Shown here: positions 27,213 through 35,974 of the stretch, in pieces
Numbering within the stretch: position 1 is the stretch's first letter
Layout: each line of letters begins with the position of its first letter
Assembly (NCBI RefSeq): GCF_016807185.1
Contig: NZ_JAEVYN010000002.1
Coordinates: 2,269,367-2,333,366 of the forward strand
Source: Leptolyngbya sp. Cla-17
GTDB lineage: Bacteria; Cyanobacteriota; Cyanobacteriia; Leptolyngbyales; Leptolyngbyaceae
Length of the DNA: 64,000 bases
Direction of reading: 5' to 3'
The notes under the pieces: generated by a model
Told to the model about the DNA's origin: nothing
Seen by the model: the letters and a program-made list of their open reading frames with translations, nothing else
Databases searched by the model: none
Translations under genes and position numbers: made by a program

Positions 27213-28529
27213 ATGAACATCACTACAGGTAATGGTAACGATCGCATCATTCAACTCATGAACGTCATTTTTAGTGATGATGTCATTCGCACCAATGGCG
27301 GCAACGACACCATCAACCCCGGACTGGGTCGTGACTATGTCTACGGGGGCGATGGCCTTGACCACCTGATTTTGGACTACTCCGTGGGCGATACCGGCGG
27401 CGGCGTAGATTTCAACGCAGGGACTAGCGCTTGGCGTAGAACGAGCGATCGCGTTGATTCCATTCTGTTTTCCGAAATTGAGCAATTCACCGTCACCGGC
27501 ACCAGCAAGGACGACACCTTCTACAACCTGACGACCCAAAACAGCGTGATTCGGGCCGGTGCCGGCAATGACCAAGTCAGCATCCCCCGACCGATCGCGG
27601 GCAATCTTGGGTTTTTCGATGGCGGCACGGGCATCGACACTCTGACCCTCGACCTTTCCAACCAAACGGCTAACCTCAACCTCTCCAATCTCTTAGACAT
27701 CAATGTCTCTGGAGTGATCAGGGCGACCAATTTTGAGCGGTTTAGCCTGATCACAGGCAGTGGCAACGACACTGTCCTCCAAACTGGCATTGTCAATGGT
27801 GCGGTCTTCAGAGCCAACGACTACATCCAGACGGGGGCAGGCAACGACACCGTTAATGCTGGGCTGGGTTCCGACACTGTTTTTGGGGGCGCTGGACTGG
27901 ATCACCTGATTGTGGACTATTCCATCGGCGATACCGGCACGGGGATGCGGTTCAATGGCAGTAGCCTCTATGGCACCGCCTTGCGCAACGTCAGCAGCAC
28001 AAACGCTACTGTCTTGGACTTTGTCACCTTCACGGGCATCGAACGGTTCACCGTCACGGGTACAAGCAAAGATGACACCATCTTCACGAGTTCTGGCAAT
28101 GACATCATCAATGCGGGCGCAGGTAATGACCTGATTAGCGGCGGCGGGGGTGGCGATATTCTGACGGGTGGGCTGGGTGTAGATACGTTCCAGTACCAAT
28201 CCTATTCGGATTCGTTGTTGGCTAACTTTGATCGCATCAAAGATTTCGCGATCGGTGTCGATGCAATCGATGGGCCAAGAGCAGTTGCAGCCGCTCAAAT
28301 CAAGAAACTGGGCTATGTGAGCAACTTGACTGAAACTGCCATTCAGCAGACTCTGACCCCGAATAACTTTGTGGTTAATGGTGCTTCCACGTTTAAATTC
28401 CGAGATGGATTGAGCGATCGCACTTTCTTGGCACTCAATGACAGCAGGGCTGGGTTTTCTGCCAGCGCAGACAGCATCATCGAAATTACCGGGTTTACAG
28501 GTAATCTGAACAGCCTCAGCATTGTCTAA
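27213..28529 (+). CDS. RTX (hemolysin-type calcium-binding) repeat protein
   Basis: About 438 residues; ATG 27213 chosen, a TTG 9 bases earlier is possible. There is no signal peptide. Glycine/aspartate nonapeptides (GGxGxDxhx) occur in three groups: near residues 10-55 (NGGNDTINPGLGRDYVYGGDGLDHL), 205-240 (GAGNDTVNAGLGSDTVFGGAGLDHL) and 290-325 (GNDIINAGAGNDLISGGGGGDILTGG). The first two groups head a duplicated module of about 200 residues (LDHLILDYSVGDTGGGVDFN / LDHLIVDYSIGDTGTGMRFN, then FTVTGTSKDDT twice). These repeats fold into Ca-binding beta-rolls and are typical of type I secreted proteins. The C-terminus (residues 330-438) may hold the secretion signal. No enzymatic domain is visible. 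Confidence 0.88.
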   Translation: MNITTGNGNDRIIQLMNVIFSDDVIRTNGGNDTINPGLGRDYVYGGDGLDHLILDYSVGDTGGGVDFNAGTSAWRRTSDRVDSILFSEIEQFTVTGTSKDDTFYNLTTQNSVIRAGAGNDQVSIPRPIAGNLGFFDGGTGIDTLTLDLSNQTANLNLSNLLDINVSGVIRATNFERFSLITGSGNDTVLQTGIVNGAVFRANDYIQTGAGNDTVNAGLGSDTVFGGAGLDHLIVDYSIGDTGTGMRFNGSSLYGTALRNVSSTNATVLDFVTFTGIERFTVTGTSKDDTIFTSSGNDIINAGAGNDLISGGGGGDILTGGLGVDTFQYQSYSDSLLANFDRIKDFAIGVDAIDGPRAVAAAQIKKLGYVSNLTETAIQQTLTPNNFVVNGASTFKFRDGLSDRTFLALNDSRAGFSASADSIIEITGFTGNLNSLSIV

Positions 28530-28681
28530 AAATGATGCCCGATCACAGGGTTGTTTAGGGATTCTCACTATTCCTGTGAAGATTCTGTAAATATTCCGTA
28601 GATATACGGTGCATCTACTTCAGTGGAAAGTAATAGTAAGTTGGCTATTTGCTTATGAATATCAACAAGGACAATTGCATC

Positions 28682-29359
28682 ATGCGTAAAACCATTTCGC
28701 TGTTTGCCTCCGTAGCGATCGTTGCTTTGAGTGGTAGTGCCGCTTCCGCGTTCTCCTTAATTGGGTCAGAATTGAGACTACGTGCCGAAGTACAGCGCAC
28801 TCCAACCAGCGAACTTCTTGTCAACCGCTTTCCCGTGTCTGCGATTGTGAGTGAATCGGCGGTCGAGTTCCCAAATGCCCAGAGCCTATTTCCTCCCGGT
28901 GACTTTCCAGGATTTTTTATTGTAAATGCAGCGATCGATGCAGGTGCAGATTACGTAGAACTCAATTACGCGAATGCAGGCTTTGGTGCCTTTTCAAATA
29001 CATTTCGGAATGATTACGTGTTCGCATTTACCGCACCGCTTGCCTTGCAAATTACAGGTGTGGCGATCGACCCACGCACGACGCTGCGCCTCACACCGGA
29101 GCGCGTCACCTTTAGCGGCAACGAATTGGCGGTGAATGTGAGCGGGTTATTCTACAATAGTGACTCGTTTGCTCGCCTAAACTTAACCACCGCTGCCATG
29201 TCTGATGTCGCATCTGACCCAGTTCCCGATTTCATTCCTGAACCCGATGTTGCTGCTGTTCCTGAACCTAGCACGATGTTGATGTTGGGTGGGGCAACTG
29301 TGATTGGCACCCTGTTCAAACGTCACACCCGCTTACGGAAATCTCACGAGCATGAATAG
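28682..29359 (+). CDS. PEP-CTERM sorting domain protein
   Basis: 225 residues from ATG 28682 (AAGGA about 10 bases upstream), which puts a signal peptide first: MRKTISLFASVAIVALSGSAASA. The mature part is beta-rich with no family I recognise. The C-terminus is a textbook PEP-CTERM tail: VPEPSTMLMLGGATVIGTLF followed by basic KRHTRLRK. The protein is exported and presumably processed by an exosortase encoded elsewhere. It stands alone between the RTX gene and the lipoprotein gene, all on the + strand. Confidence 0.88.
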   Translation: MRKTISLFASVAIVALSGSAASAFSLIGSELRLRAEVQRTPTSELLVNRFPVSAIVSESAVEFPNAQSLFPPGDFPGFFIVNAAIDAGADYVELNYANAGFGAFSNTFRNDYVFAFTAPLALQITGVAIDPRTTLRLTPERVTFSGNELAVNVSGLFYNSDSFARLNLTTAAMSDVASDPVPDFIPEPDVAAVPEPSTMLMLGGATVIGTLFKRHTRLRKSHEHE

Positions 29360-29502
29360 CCTCATCCATTAAGTCAACCATTTTTGCTAGGTCTCCTCTA
29401 ACCTCATGCTTGTGTCTTCTCCTTCAAAGGAATTCATAGGCGTGAGGTTATCAGCGTTTTGCATGTCTATCAATTTGAACTGATCAATGTTCTTTTCAGC
29501 TT

Positions 29503-29528
29503 GCATATGCTCCTAATCCTGAGAGGGA
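29503..29528 (+). promoter_or_regulatory. Shared upstream element, copy 2 (before lipoprotein gene)
   Basis: 23 of 26 bases agree with 27121-27146 (GCATATGCTC ... GAGAGGGA). It sits about 90 bases upstream of the ATG at 29619. See copy 1. Confidence 0.45.
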
Positions 29529-29618
29529 AAAAGAAATAGAACCCTAACCACAGGATGCATTTACTCCAAATTGGTTGAATCACAGGGCAGAAATTTCTAA
29601 TCACCACAAGGATGAAGT

Positions 29619-30274
29619 ATGTTGCAAAAAACATTAGCTCTTGGAGTTTGCTTTCTAGTGCTCGCTGGCTGTTCTACGACAGTTCCACCAACCCAATCTG
29701 GAGCCGCAATCCAAACGAGAGAGGAGTCAGACAATGAGTCTGCTAAACAGGAGCGCACCCAATTAGCAGCAGAAAGAGTAAGAGAAACCAGACAGCAAAG
29801 TATTACAGCGAAGATTAAGCCATTGGAACAGGAAATGGAGTTACTAGCAGAGCGGATGTTAGGCAGACAACAAAAACTCTCAAACATAGAGCTTCAGAAA
29901 AATCAGCTGAAGACTGAACTGGAAACATACAATCGGAATGTCAATGCATTCATGGCAAAGTACCAGGTAGAAGTTGTTTGCAGGGAAGCAGTTGGAGCGA
30001 GTTTATCAAAAGATAACCAGTATTCAGAAGACGCGAAAAATCTAGCGACTGCGGTGACTATGGCGTGTGGCGTTGGTGTTTTAGCGGATGGTGAGTTTGG
30101 CAAAAGAGTTATTCAGGTGGTTGACCAACTCAATCAGGCAGATCGTTACGCAAAGGATCTACGATCGCAAATTCAAACTGCTGCCACTCAACTTGAAGCC
30201 GAAAGCCAACAATTAGAAGCCGAAAAAGCTGAAGTCAGCAAACTAACATCTGACATTCAGACGTACCAGGCTCA
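29619..30274 (+). pseudogene. Coiled-coil lipoprotein, 3' end lost at IS copy c
   Basis: The protein starts MLQKTLALGVCFLVLAGC: a lipoprotein signal with lipobox LAGC (Cys 18). The rest is mostly alpha-helical with two long coiled-coil-like stretches (about 45-100 and 175-218: AERMLGRQQKLSNIELQKNQLKTELETY; LEAESQQLEAEKAEVSKLTSDIQTY). After residue 218 or so the frame runs into copy c, and the last 20 residues (HTKLNWSHYRS...) are encoded by the IS. The natural C-terminus is therefore missing. Whether the fused product is made is unknown. Family not recognised. Confidence 0.7.
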
Positions 30275-30340
30275 TACCAAATTAAATTGGAGCCATTACA
30301 GATCAGATAAACTGAGCGATGTAGAGGTGAGAGTCTAACA

Positions 30341-30856
30341 ATGGCTGGAGTAAGCGCAATCGCAATTAAAGAAAGTCTCGAGGAGCTAGGCACCCGTTTG
30401 CGAGCGGTTGAACAGCCGATACTCAAAGAGCGATTGCAAGTGTTGTACTGGCTCAAACAAGCGCACGCACCGAGTGTCAGTCAGATTGCGATTGCAATTG
30501 GCAGGCATCGGGGCACGGTGCAAAAATGGTTAGCCCTGTACCGAGCGCAAGGATTAGAAGCATTGCTGGTGGTTAAACCCACTCCAGGAGGAGGCAACCG
30601 GGTGATTCCAATGTGGGCGGAGGTTGCCTTAGCCAAGCGATTGCAGGAACCGAGCAATGGGTTTAGCAGCTATGGGAAGGTGCAGCAGTGGCTGTTAGAG
30701 AGTTTAGGGGTAGAAGCCGAGTATCATGCGGTCTACCAGATGACGCGCTATCGACTCAAAGCGAAACTCAAGGTCGCCCGTCCTCAAAACATCAAGCAGA
30801 ACCGAGTCCAGCGAGAGGCATTTAAGCAAACCTCGCAGACGACCTCGACTTATTGA
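30341..30856 (+). CDS. Transposase orfA of copy c
   Basis: 171 residues, nearly identical to orfA of copy a (MAGVSAIAIKESLEELGTRLRAVEQ; HTH HAPSVSQIAIAIGRHRGTVQKWLALYR). Ends TTSTY, stop TGA at 30854-30856, overlapping orfB by 4 bases. Confidence 0.83.
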   Translation: MAGVSAIAIKESLEELGTRLRAVEQPILKERLQVLYWLKQAHAPSVSQIAIAIGRHRGTVQKWLALYRAQGLEALLVVKPTPGGGNRVIPMWAEVALAKRLQEPSNGFSSYGKVQQWLLESLGVEAEYHAVYQMTRYRLKAKLKVARPQNIKQNRVQREAFKQTSQTTSTY

Positions 30857-31419
30857 GTCAGTACTATCGGCAGGTGCGCCAGGATGAGCGACCGATTCGT
30901 TACTTCGCACAAGATGAGAGTCGCTTTGGACTTCACACGCTCATCGGACGATTAATTACGGCAGTTGGGGTTAAACCCATCGGGGCGTGGCAATGGATAT
31001 TCAAAGCATTCTGGCTATACGGTGCTGTGGAACCTACCACAGGAGAGTCCTTTTTCTTGCAATTCTCCCATGTCGATACCGCATGCTACCAATGGTTCTT
31101 AGATGAGTTCTCCAAGGCTTACCCCGATAGTCTCAACATCCTGCAAGTGGATAACGGACGGTTCCACAAAGGCAAAGACCTTATTGTGCCAGAGAACATT
31201 ATCTTGGTGTTTCAACCGCCTTACTGCCCAGAGTTAAATCCTATCGAGCGTTTATGGGAACATCTCAAGGCGGATCTCAAGTGGGCTGCGTTCAAAACGC
31301 TTGACCAACTGCAATCCAGGGTTGATCAACTCTTAGCCCAGCTAACCCCTCAAGTGATTGCTTCCCTTACAGGCTACCCCTTTATCCTCAATGCACTATC
31401 TGTCATTGACACCATTTAA
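30853..31419 (+). CDS. Transposase orfB of copy c
   Basis: 188 residues from a TTG at 30853. DDE_3 core: YFAQDESRFGLHT, ILQVDNGRFHKGKD, FQPPYCPELNPIERLWEHLKADLKW. The upstream part of this frame (DDLDLLSQYYRQ) is open back to a TAA at the conserved TTTAAGCAAACC, so a -1 shift from orfA in that window would give a full-length transposase. Confidence 0.83.
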   Translation: MSQYYRQVRQDERPIRYFAQDESRFGLHTLIGRLITAVGVKPIGAWQWIFKAFWLYGAVEPTTGESFFLQFSHVDTACYQWFLDEFSKAYPDSLNILQVDNGRFHKGKDLIVPENIILVFQPPYCPELNPIERLWEHLKADLKWAAFKTLDQLQSRVDQLLAQLTPQVIASLTGYPFILNALSVIDTI

Positions 31420-31426
31420 ATTGGTA

Positions 31427-31563
31427 TGAGAAAGAATCGGTGGTAGGGCTTGTATGATTGGATTTTCATTGTACTCAGACAGCTTGTGATCTCTGTACTG
31501 AGCCACAACCGCCCAATTGCCATTAGGAATTTGAACCCATTTACCCTCACTACTTTTATCCAT
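31427..31563 (-). pseudogene. tnsC: Probable tnsC, first 45 codons only (cut by IS copy c)
   Basis: ATG 31563 lies inside the last codons of tnsB (GATGGATAA), an overlap typical of tns operons. The 45 residues MDKSSEGKWVQIPNG...NENPIIQALPPILS are native. Then the frame enters the terminal repeat of copy c. In Tn7-type transposons the gene after tnsB encodes the AAA+ regulator TnsC. Position and coupling support that name, but no ATPase motif remains in the fragment. Confidence 0.6.
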
Positions 31564-33790
31564 CTTTGCGCTCTTGCCGTTTCTGCCTAAGAAGACCAAG
31601 GTGATCTGGTTTTAATGATTTTGGTTGTTCCAAAGCTTGCGATTTGCTATCTGCTGGTGACTCACAATCCTGATTATTTTCTGCCTTGGCTAACTCAAAG
31701 CCTTCGGTCACGCGCCGTTCAGCCTTCTCGCTTGACCTTTTATCTCTAATACCAGAGATTCTTTGTCTATTGCTTGAATTACTATTTGAACCATCCCCAG
31801 TCATTTTTTCTGCTCTCGTAGCTACATTCTCGATATCGGCAACTAAATCAACTTTGTCTTGCAACTCTTTACCCTGATTTTTTTGATTTTGTAGTTTCTC
31901 ATACGCAATCAAATATTCAATGTCATGAAAATTCTTGTCTGCATAACGTTCTGAGGAGTCAGTGAGAAAGCACTTTTCAAAACTCCTACCGTCGGCAGAA
32001 GGGAGATAGATGAAGTTTGGCTTTCTGATATCGTAAACAACCTTTAGAGACTTCTCAGATGCGGACAGAAGTCCACTTCTTGCCCGTTCACGCCATTGCT
32101 CTTTAATCGCCTTTTCGCAGAGATAGTACATCTCCTTACCCTTAAGTTTAATACCTTCAGCACTAATAGTTGCTTTTTCAGTTGGCATCAAGTTCAGCTT
32201 AACAACATCTTCGCTAAAGGTTCTAAGCCTACCAGAGCGGTTAGTGATTCCCCATTTCCATAAGTCTGTAGGGAAGCACCGTACATCATCTGCAATCATT
32301 GCTTCATCTCTTTCATACGTATCTAGATGATGGTGATTGTTATGAAAAAGGATGATACGAATAATAATTTCAGTGAACTGATCGATATCAAGCCTACTAT
32401 CAAGTCGATAATCATGTGCTCCTCTCTGCCTAAAATCTACGTCTACATAGCCGGGTAGAAATGGCTTGACGTGACCATGAATGATGGAAAAGTATCTTTC
32501 TATCAAACCTTTCCAATCAGCTCTGTAGGCAGCAGCATTCTCAATGCGAACATGAAGGTTGGGAATGAAGTTTTTCTCGATCGGCATTCCTAGTAACTCG
32601 CCCCTATCTCCTAGGATTGCATCGGGCAAGTGATGACATAGCCATTCTTCCTCAGTAATCTCAATGCCATACTCCTTACAGAACTTCACTTTGTCTGTCG
32701 CAGCGTTGGATAGAGCCATCATTGCGCCCATCCATGAGGGTCCCTCTAGTCCAACATAAACACCTACTACCATTCGACTAAAAACGTCAATGACCACATA
32801 AATTACTGGTCTACCAATGATCCAAGTCCGGTTGTACTTAGAAACCACATACACATCAGCAATAGTGGCATCAATTTGATAGCGAGAGCCAGGTCCAATG
32901 GTTTCCATTTGGGATGTTCCTGTAATGGCTCTATGCTTCAAAGCAAATTTTTTTTCTCCTTCACGCAATGTAATTGTCTTCTTTACATTTTTTTGATATT
33001 CAAGTTGGTACCAGTATCTGAATTGGGTTAAGGTGGGTATTTCATATATTGGCTTTAATATAGATTTCATTACACCGTTTTTGTCATATCTAATATCGTC
33101 TTTGTAGTACTCCTTAACCATCTGCTCATAGGCACTTGTCAGTGAGTTTTTCTTGGGGGTATTGTAATACTTTGCTATGGCTACTCTGAAAATTTTTCTG
33201 TCTTCCTCAGTAACATTAACTCCCTCTCTAATATCTAGATCCTGTCTGTATTTTCTAGGTCTACCTCTCTTCTTTTCTCCAAATCCTTTGTTTTCCCCTT
33301 TTCCTGATGAGTTAATATAATCGGGGATGAGGGCATTCTCAGTTTTTCCTCTTTGCCAAAACCTTCTTAGATATTTATAAACAGTTTTTTCTACTAGCTT
33401 TTCTTCATTTCTTCCAATGTTGTAATTCTCAACAACTTGTTTAACGGCAGAGCCACGAAAATCCCTGTAATAAATTGATGGTTCTTGAGCAACAAGAGAT
33501 GAAATTATTCCCCAAGCTTTGACTCTGTGCGTTTTCTCCCTATCCGTTAAATCCTCATCACTAACTATTCTTGCCCAAGGGTCGTTCGGCAACTTAGTGA
33601 CGAATCCTTCAGAGAGGGCTTCTAATATTTCAGAAACTCTCCTCGGTTGAGGAAATCCCAACTTTGCATTAATGTCAAATACAAATGCAATAACATAACC
33701 CTCATCAATCCACAAAACTCTCTCAATTACTGGATTGTCTGAACTATTTTTCCACTCTATTAAATCATTTGTGAATAAGTAGTCGTTCAT
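31556..33790 (-). CDS. tnsB: Tn7-type transposase subunit TnsB
   Basis: 744 residues, usual TnsB size. TnsB binds the transposon ends and makes the 3' cuts and joins. Domains: N-terminal DNA-binding region with helix-turn-helix segments (KRGRPRKY near 174-181, RKYRQDLDIREG), the retroviral-integrase-like core about 300-440, and a C-terminal beta-barrel and tail (to 744) that contacts TnsC. The catalytic triad is readable: Asp 307 (YQIDATIADVY), Asp 395 (ILGDRGELLG), Glu 431 (WKGLIERYF). The gene looks intact. It originally started 18 bases after the tnsA stop and overlaps tnsC. Codon use is more AT-rich than in the neighbouring cyanobacterial genes, consistent with transfer. Confidence 0.92.
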   Translation of the reverse strand: MNDYLFTNDLIEWKNSSDNPVIERVLWIDEGYVIAFVFDINAKLGFPQPRRVSEILEALSEGFVTKLPNDPWARIVSDEDLTDREKTHRVKAWGIISSLVAQEPSIYYRDFRGSAVKQVVENYNIGRNEEKLVEKTVYKYLRRFWQRGKTENALIPDYINSSGKGENKGFGEKKRGRPRKYRQDLDIREGVNVTEEDRKIFRVAIAKYYNTPKKNSLTSAYEQMVKEYYKDDIRYDKNGVMKSILKPIYEIPTLTQFRYWYQLEYQKNVKKTITLREGEKKFALKHRAITGTSQMETIGPGSRYQIDATIADVYVVSKYNRTWIIGRPVIYVVIDVFSRMVVGVYVGLEGPSWMGAMMALSNAATDKVKFCKEYGIEITEEEWLCHHLPDAILGDRGELLGMPIEKNFIPNLHVRIENAAAYRADWKGLIERYFSIIHGHVKPFLPGYVDVDFRQRGAHDYRLDSRLDIDQFTEIIIRIILFHNNHHHLDTYERDEAMIADDVRCFPTDLWKWGITNRSGRLRTFSEDVVKLNLMPTEKATISAEGIKLKGKEMYYLCEKAIKEQWRERARSGLLSASEKSLKVVYDIRKPNFIYLPSADGRSFEKCFLTDSSERYADKNFHDIEYLIAYEKLQNQKNQGKELQDKVDLVADIENVATRAEKMTGDGSNSNSSNRQRISGIRDKRSSEKAERRVTEGFELAKAENNQDCESPADSKSQALEQPKSLKPDHLGLLRQKRQERKDG

Positions 33791-33892
33791 CTTTTTAATC
33801 GGGCAAAGCTAATGAATAATTCTTTGAATAGTTTTAGCGAAAGGACAACTCGATATTTTTGTATTTAGAATATCCATAACGACTTCCTTTCT

Positions 33893-35089
33893 CAGGGTTA
33901 TTTCATTCTAAATAGCTTCTTCAACAACTTCAGCCCATAACCTGCTTTCCGCCTTGCCTGTGCCATATTAGTTTCTCCGGCATCCCGATAGAGGTTGAGG
34001 GCTAGATTCCGGGCAGTGGCAAATAGGACAGGTAGTGCGCTGACTCGGATTCTAGAACCATCTTCGCCTTGAGTCACATCTCGCACATGATGGACTTTAT
34101 TCTCAACGTGCCAGTAATCCCGTATCCGTCGCCCAAACTGTTCGACTGTTTCGTCTAACGAACTGATGTAATAACGGATTTCAGGCTTTTTAATCAAGAT
34201 ATATTGCCCCTTGAGGATGTGCCGATAGCTCTTGACTCGAATAATGCTTCGTAATCCTGACCATTCTTCTGCTCCGGGCAACCCATCCCAGGTCTTCCAC
34301 AAGCTGACGCTTCGGCGTTCGACTCGACCATGCCCCGTTTCAACGCAATTAATATGGGATTCGGACTGAAATTGTGCCGTAATTGCAGCGTAAAAATTGC
34401 CGTGGTTTCCTTTCAATGCGCCGAGATAGTCGTTTTCAGAGTCGATGATTTGCGCAGATATTTTTTTTGAGTGTTCAAAGCGTCGAAAGCAAACACCACT
34501 CCGCGTTTTGCCAGTTGCTCTAAGATCGGCGGAATCGCTTTAATTTCATTACTTTTGCAATCCACGGGCTGGGGAGGTAGGATCAGTCCTCGTTCCACGA
34601 CGTATGCCGTGACTAATTGAATCGCAGGATGAGATTCTGTCGTACTCGCGTTCGTCTCAATCTGGTAAGAACCCCGTAAGACCTTACCATCAAGAGCGAT
34701 CGTTTCTCCCGCTTTCGGTTCTATTGTGAAGAACTCTGAGATACAAGCTCCGTAGGATTGATAGTCCAGCGTTAATAGCACCCGACGGATCGTACTATAG
34801 GATGGTAGTCCATGTTTCGGTGACCCAAACAGGAGAATCAGGGATTCACGGTATTCCTCTAACCAATCTCCCATCGCGATAAATCCGCCACAGCCTGCAC
34901 TGATCGCTAAGGTAAACAAGGCTAAACAGACGGCATACTGATGACGGCTGCCCGCGCCTCGGCGGGGGTCGGGTAGGTGAGAAAATACTTCTACGATTGC
35001 AAGCGTACTCATCACGATCAAAGGGGGGAGAATGGACTTCCATACTCTGGACCCTATGCTCACCTACTGTCTAGAATGAAATAACCCTG
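33893..35089 (-). mobile_element. ISAs1-family element inserted in the 3' end of tnsA
   Basis: 1197 bp. Perfect 18-bp terminal repeats CAGGGTTATTTCATTCTA (33893-33910) and its complement (35072-35089). A 10-bp target duplication CTTCCTTTCT lies at 33883-33892 and 35090-35099, as is usual for ISAs1. Removal restores the tnsA tail. Confidence 0.93.
33898..35063 (-). pseudogene. ISAs1-family transposase with frame break at an A8 run
   Basis: The first frame (35063-34413) has the ISAs1 opening EVFSHLPDPRRGAGSRHQYAVCLALFTLAISAGCGGFIAMGDWLEEY, then PSYSTIRRVLL, ETIALDGKVLRGS and FAFDALNTQKK. At A8 near 34455-34462 the frame changes by -1 to ISAQIIDSENDYLGALKGNHGNFYAAI, and continues to GLPGAEEWSGLRSIIRV, YYISSL, HWHVENKVHHVRDVTQGEDGSRI and NLALNLYRD, stop at 33898. 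A single extra A would restore one frame of about 388 residues. The A8 run fits the slippery motif A AAA AAA, so the break may be programmed. Confidence 0.8.
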
Positions 35090-35834
35090 CTTCCTTTCTA
35101 GCTACTAAGTGTTTGAAGAGATAAAGCGATGTCCCCCTCTCTAGATTCTGCTCATTATCTAGATCCGTCGTAATTTGATTGATAGTAAGATCACTTCCTT
35201 GAAGCCTAAACTTTAGAGTTTTGGCTAGAGATTTGAGTTCTTCAACATTCATCTCAGTAGTTGCTTCTAGCCAGTAGGCAGAATGAATCCATTCAATATT
35301 CTCTGCTAAAATCCTAGGAATTCCCTCTTCTGTAACAATATCCCAATCGATCCCTTCCGCTATGTAGTAGCGTCTTTCCACCTCTAATCTCTTAGCCACT
35401 GATTGCTTCTCTAATTCTTGTGTCATCTTAACTGTTCGAGCCATCTGCACTGGCTTACCATCTCGCTTTACAGTCAGCATAAAATCAGTAGTTAGAACAT
35501 AGGGAACTCCACTTTTAGAATCTTTAGGATAGACCCATCCCACCTCATCAGCAATTTTCATTGCTAAATTCAGGTTAGAAAGAGGAAACTGTTCTCTGAT
35601 GTCTGTGATGATCTCTGACCACTCAAATAAGTAAAAGAGCCGTTTCTCATTGTCTGAAAGTAGGTGATGCTCTCGATTAGTCTTCCAGCTAGGCGGTCTC
35701 GACGATCTGCCGCGCGAAGAAACGTCCCGAACAGTGAGCCAAGGCTTGTAGTCCTTACCTTCACCTAGCCCCCGACCCTCCTTGACGTAGCGATCCAATG
35801 TAGCTTGCGTCCACTTGTGATTTCGTGTGCTCAC
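35064..35834 (-). CDS. tnsA: Tn7-type endonuclease TnsA (C-terminus altered by IS insertion)
   Basis: 256 residues. TnsA makes the 5' cuts that, with TnsB, give cut-and-paste transposition. The N-terminus closely follows E. coli TnsA: VKEGRGLGEGKDYKPWLTV, HHLLSDNEKRLFYLFEW, DIREQFPL. Nuclease residues are present: Glu 63, Asp 117 (TTDFMLTV) and Lys 136 (TVKMTQ). The C-terminal half keeps LELERRYYIAEGIDWDIVTEEGI and ENIEWIHSAYWLE. After VARKE the last native residues (VVMDILNTKIS...IQRIIH, stop at 33809) are replaced by 8 residues from the ISAs1 insertion. The start lies about 140 bases inside the presumed transposon end. Loss of some 24 C-terminal residues may weaken contact with TnsC. Confidence 0.9.
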   Translation of the reverse strand: MSTRNHKWTQATLDRYVKEGRGLGEGKDYKPWLTVRDVSSRGRSSRPPSWKTNREHHLLSDNEKRLFYLFEWSEIITDIREQFPLSNLNLAMKIADEVGWVYPKDSKSGVPYVLTTDFMLTVKRDGKPVQMARTVKMTQELEKQSVAKRLEVERRYYIAEGIDWDIVTEEGIPRILAENIEWIHSAYWLEATTEMNVEELKSLAKTLKFRLQGSDLTINQITTDLDNEQNLERGTSLYLFKHLVARKEAGLFHSRQ

Positions 35835-35910
35835 AAAAGTATCCTTGAAGTTGGTGAATAGCCATAATTGCTCTACAAGCTTTTCAAGGATTATAATTGA
35901 CTTAAGCTAA

Positions 35911-35970
35911 ATTGTTCAACCGTTTTATTAATTGTTCGACCGTTTTATTAATTGTTCGACCGTTTTATTA
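35911..35970. repeat. Three tandem 20-bp repeats, candidate TnsB-binding sites
   Basis: ATTGTTCGACCGTTTTATTA occurs three times without spacing (the first with CAAC in place of CGAC). On the - strand they follow TGTGGAGT at 35977, reading inward toward tnsA. Close-packed 20-22-bp TnsB sites next to a TGT terminus are what the tnsA-proximal end of Tn7 looks like. Confidence 0.7.
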
Positions 35971-35974
35971 CTCC

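Larger units (their letters stand above)
30275..31426 (+). mobile_element. IS630-like element, copy c, at a recombination junction
   Basis: 1152 bp, same ends and length as copy a and very similar in sequence. Its flanks differ: TCA on the left (30272-30274), TGA on the right (31427-31429). Copies a and b have identical 3-bp flanks. On its left is the lipoprotein gene, on its right a probable tnsC cut after 45 codons. Both genes end exactly at the IS, so DNA between two original insertion sites was probably deleted. Confidence 0.85.

Noticed and set aside
26837..27250. 137-codon frame on the - strand upstream of the RTX gene
   Set aside because: Biased, low-complexity translation and overlap with the likely promoter region.
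27693..28568. 291-codon open frame on the - strand opposite the RTX gene
   Set aside because: It mirrors the repetitive RTX codons, has no family pattern, and the sense frame has clear Ca-binding repeats.
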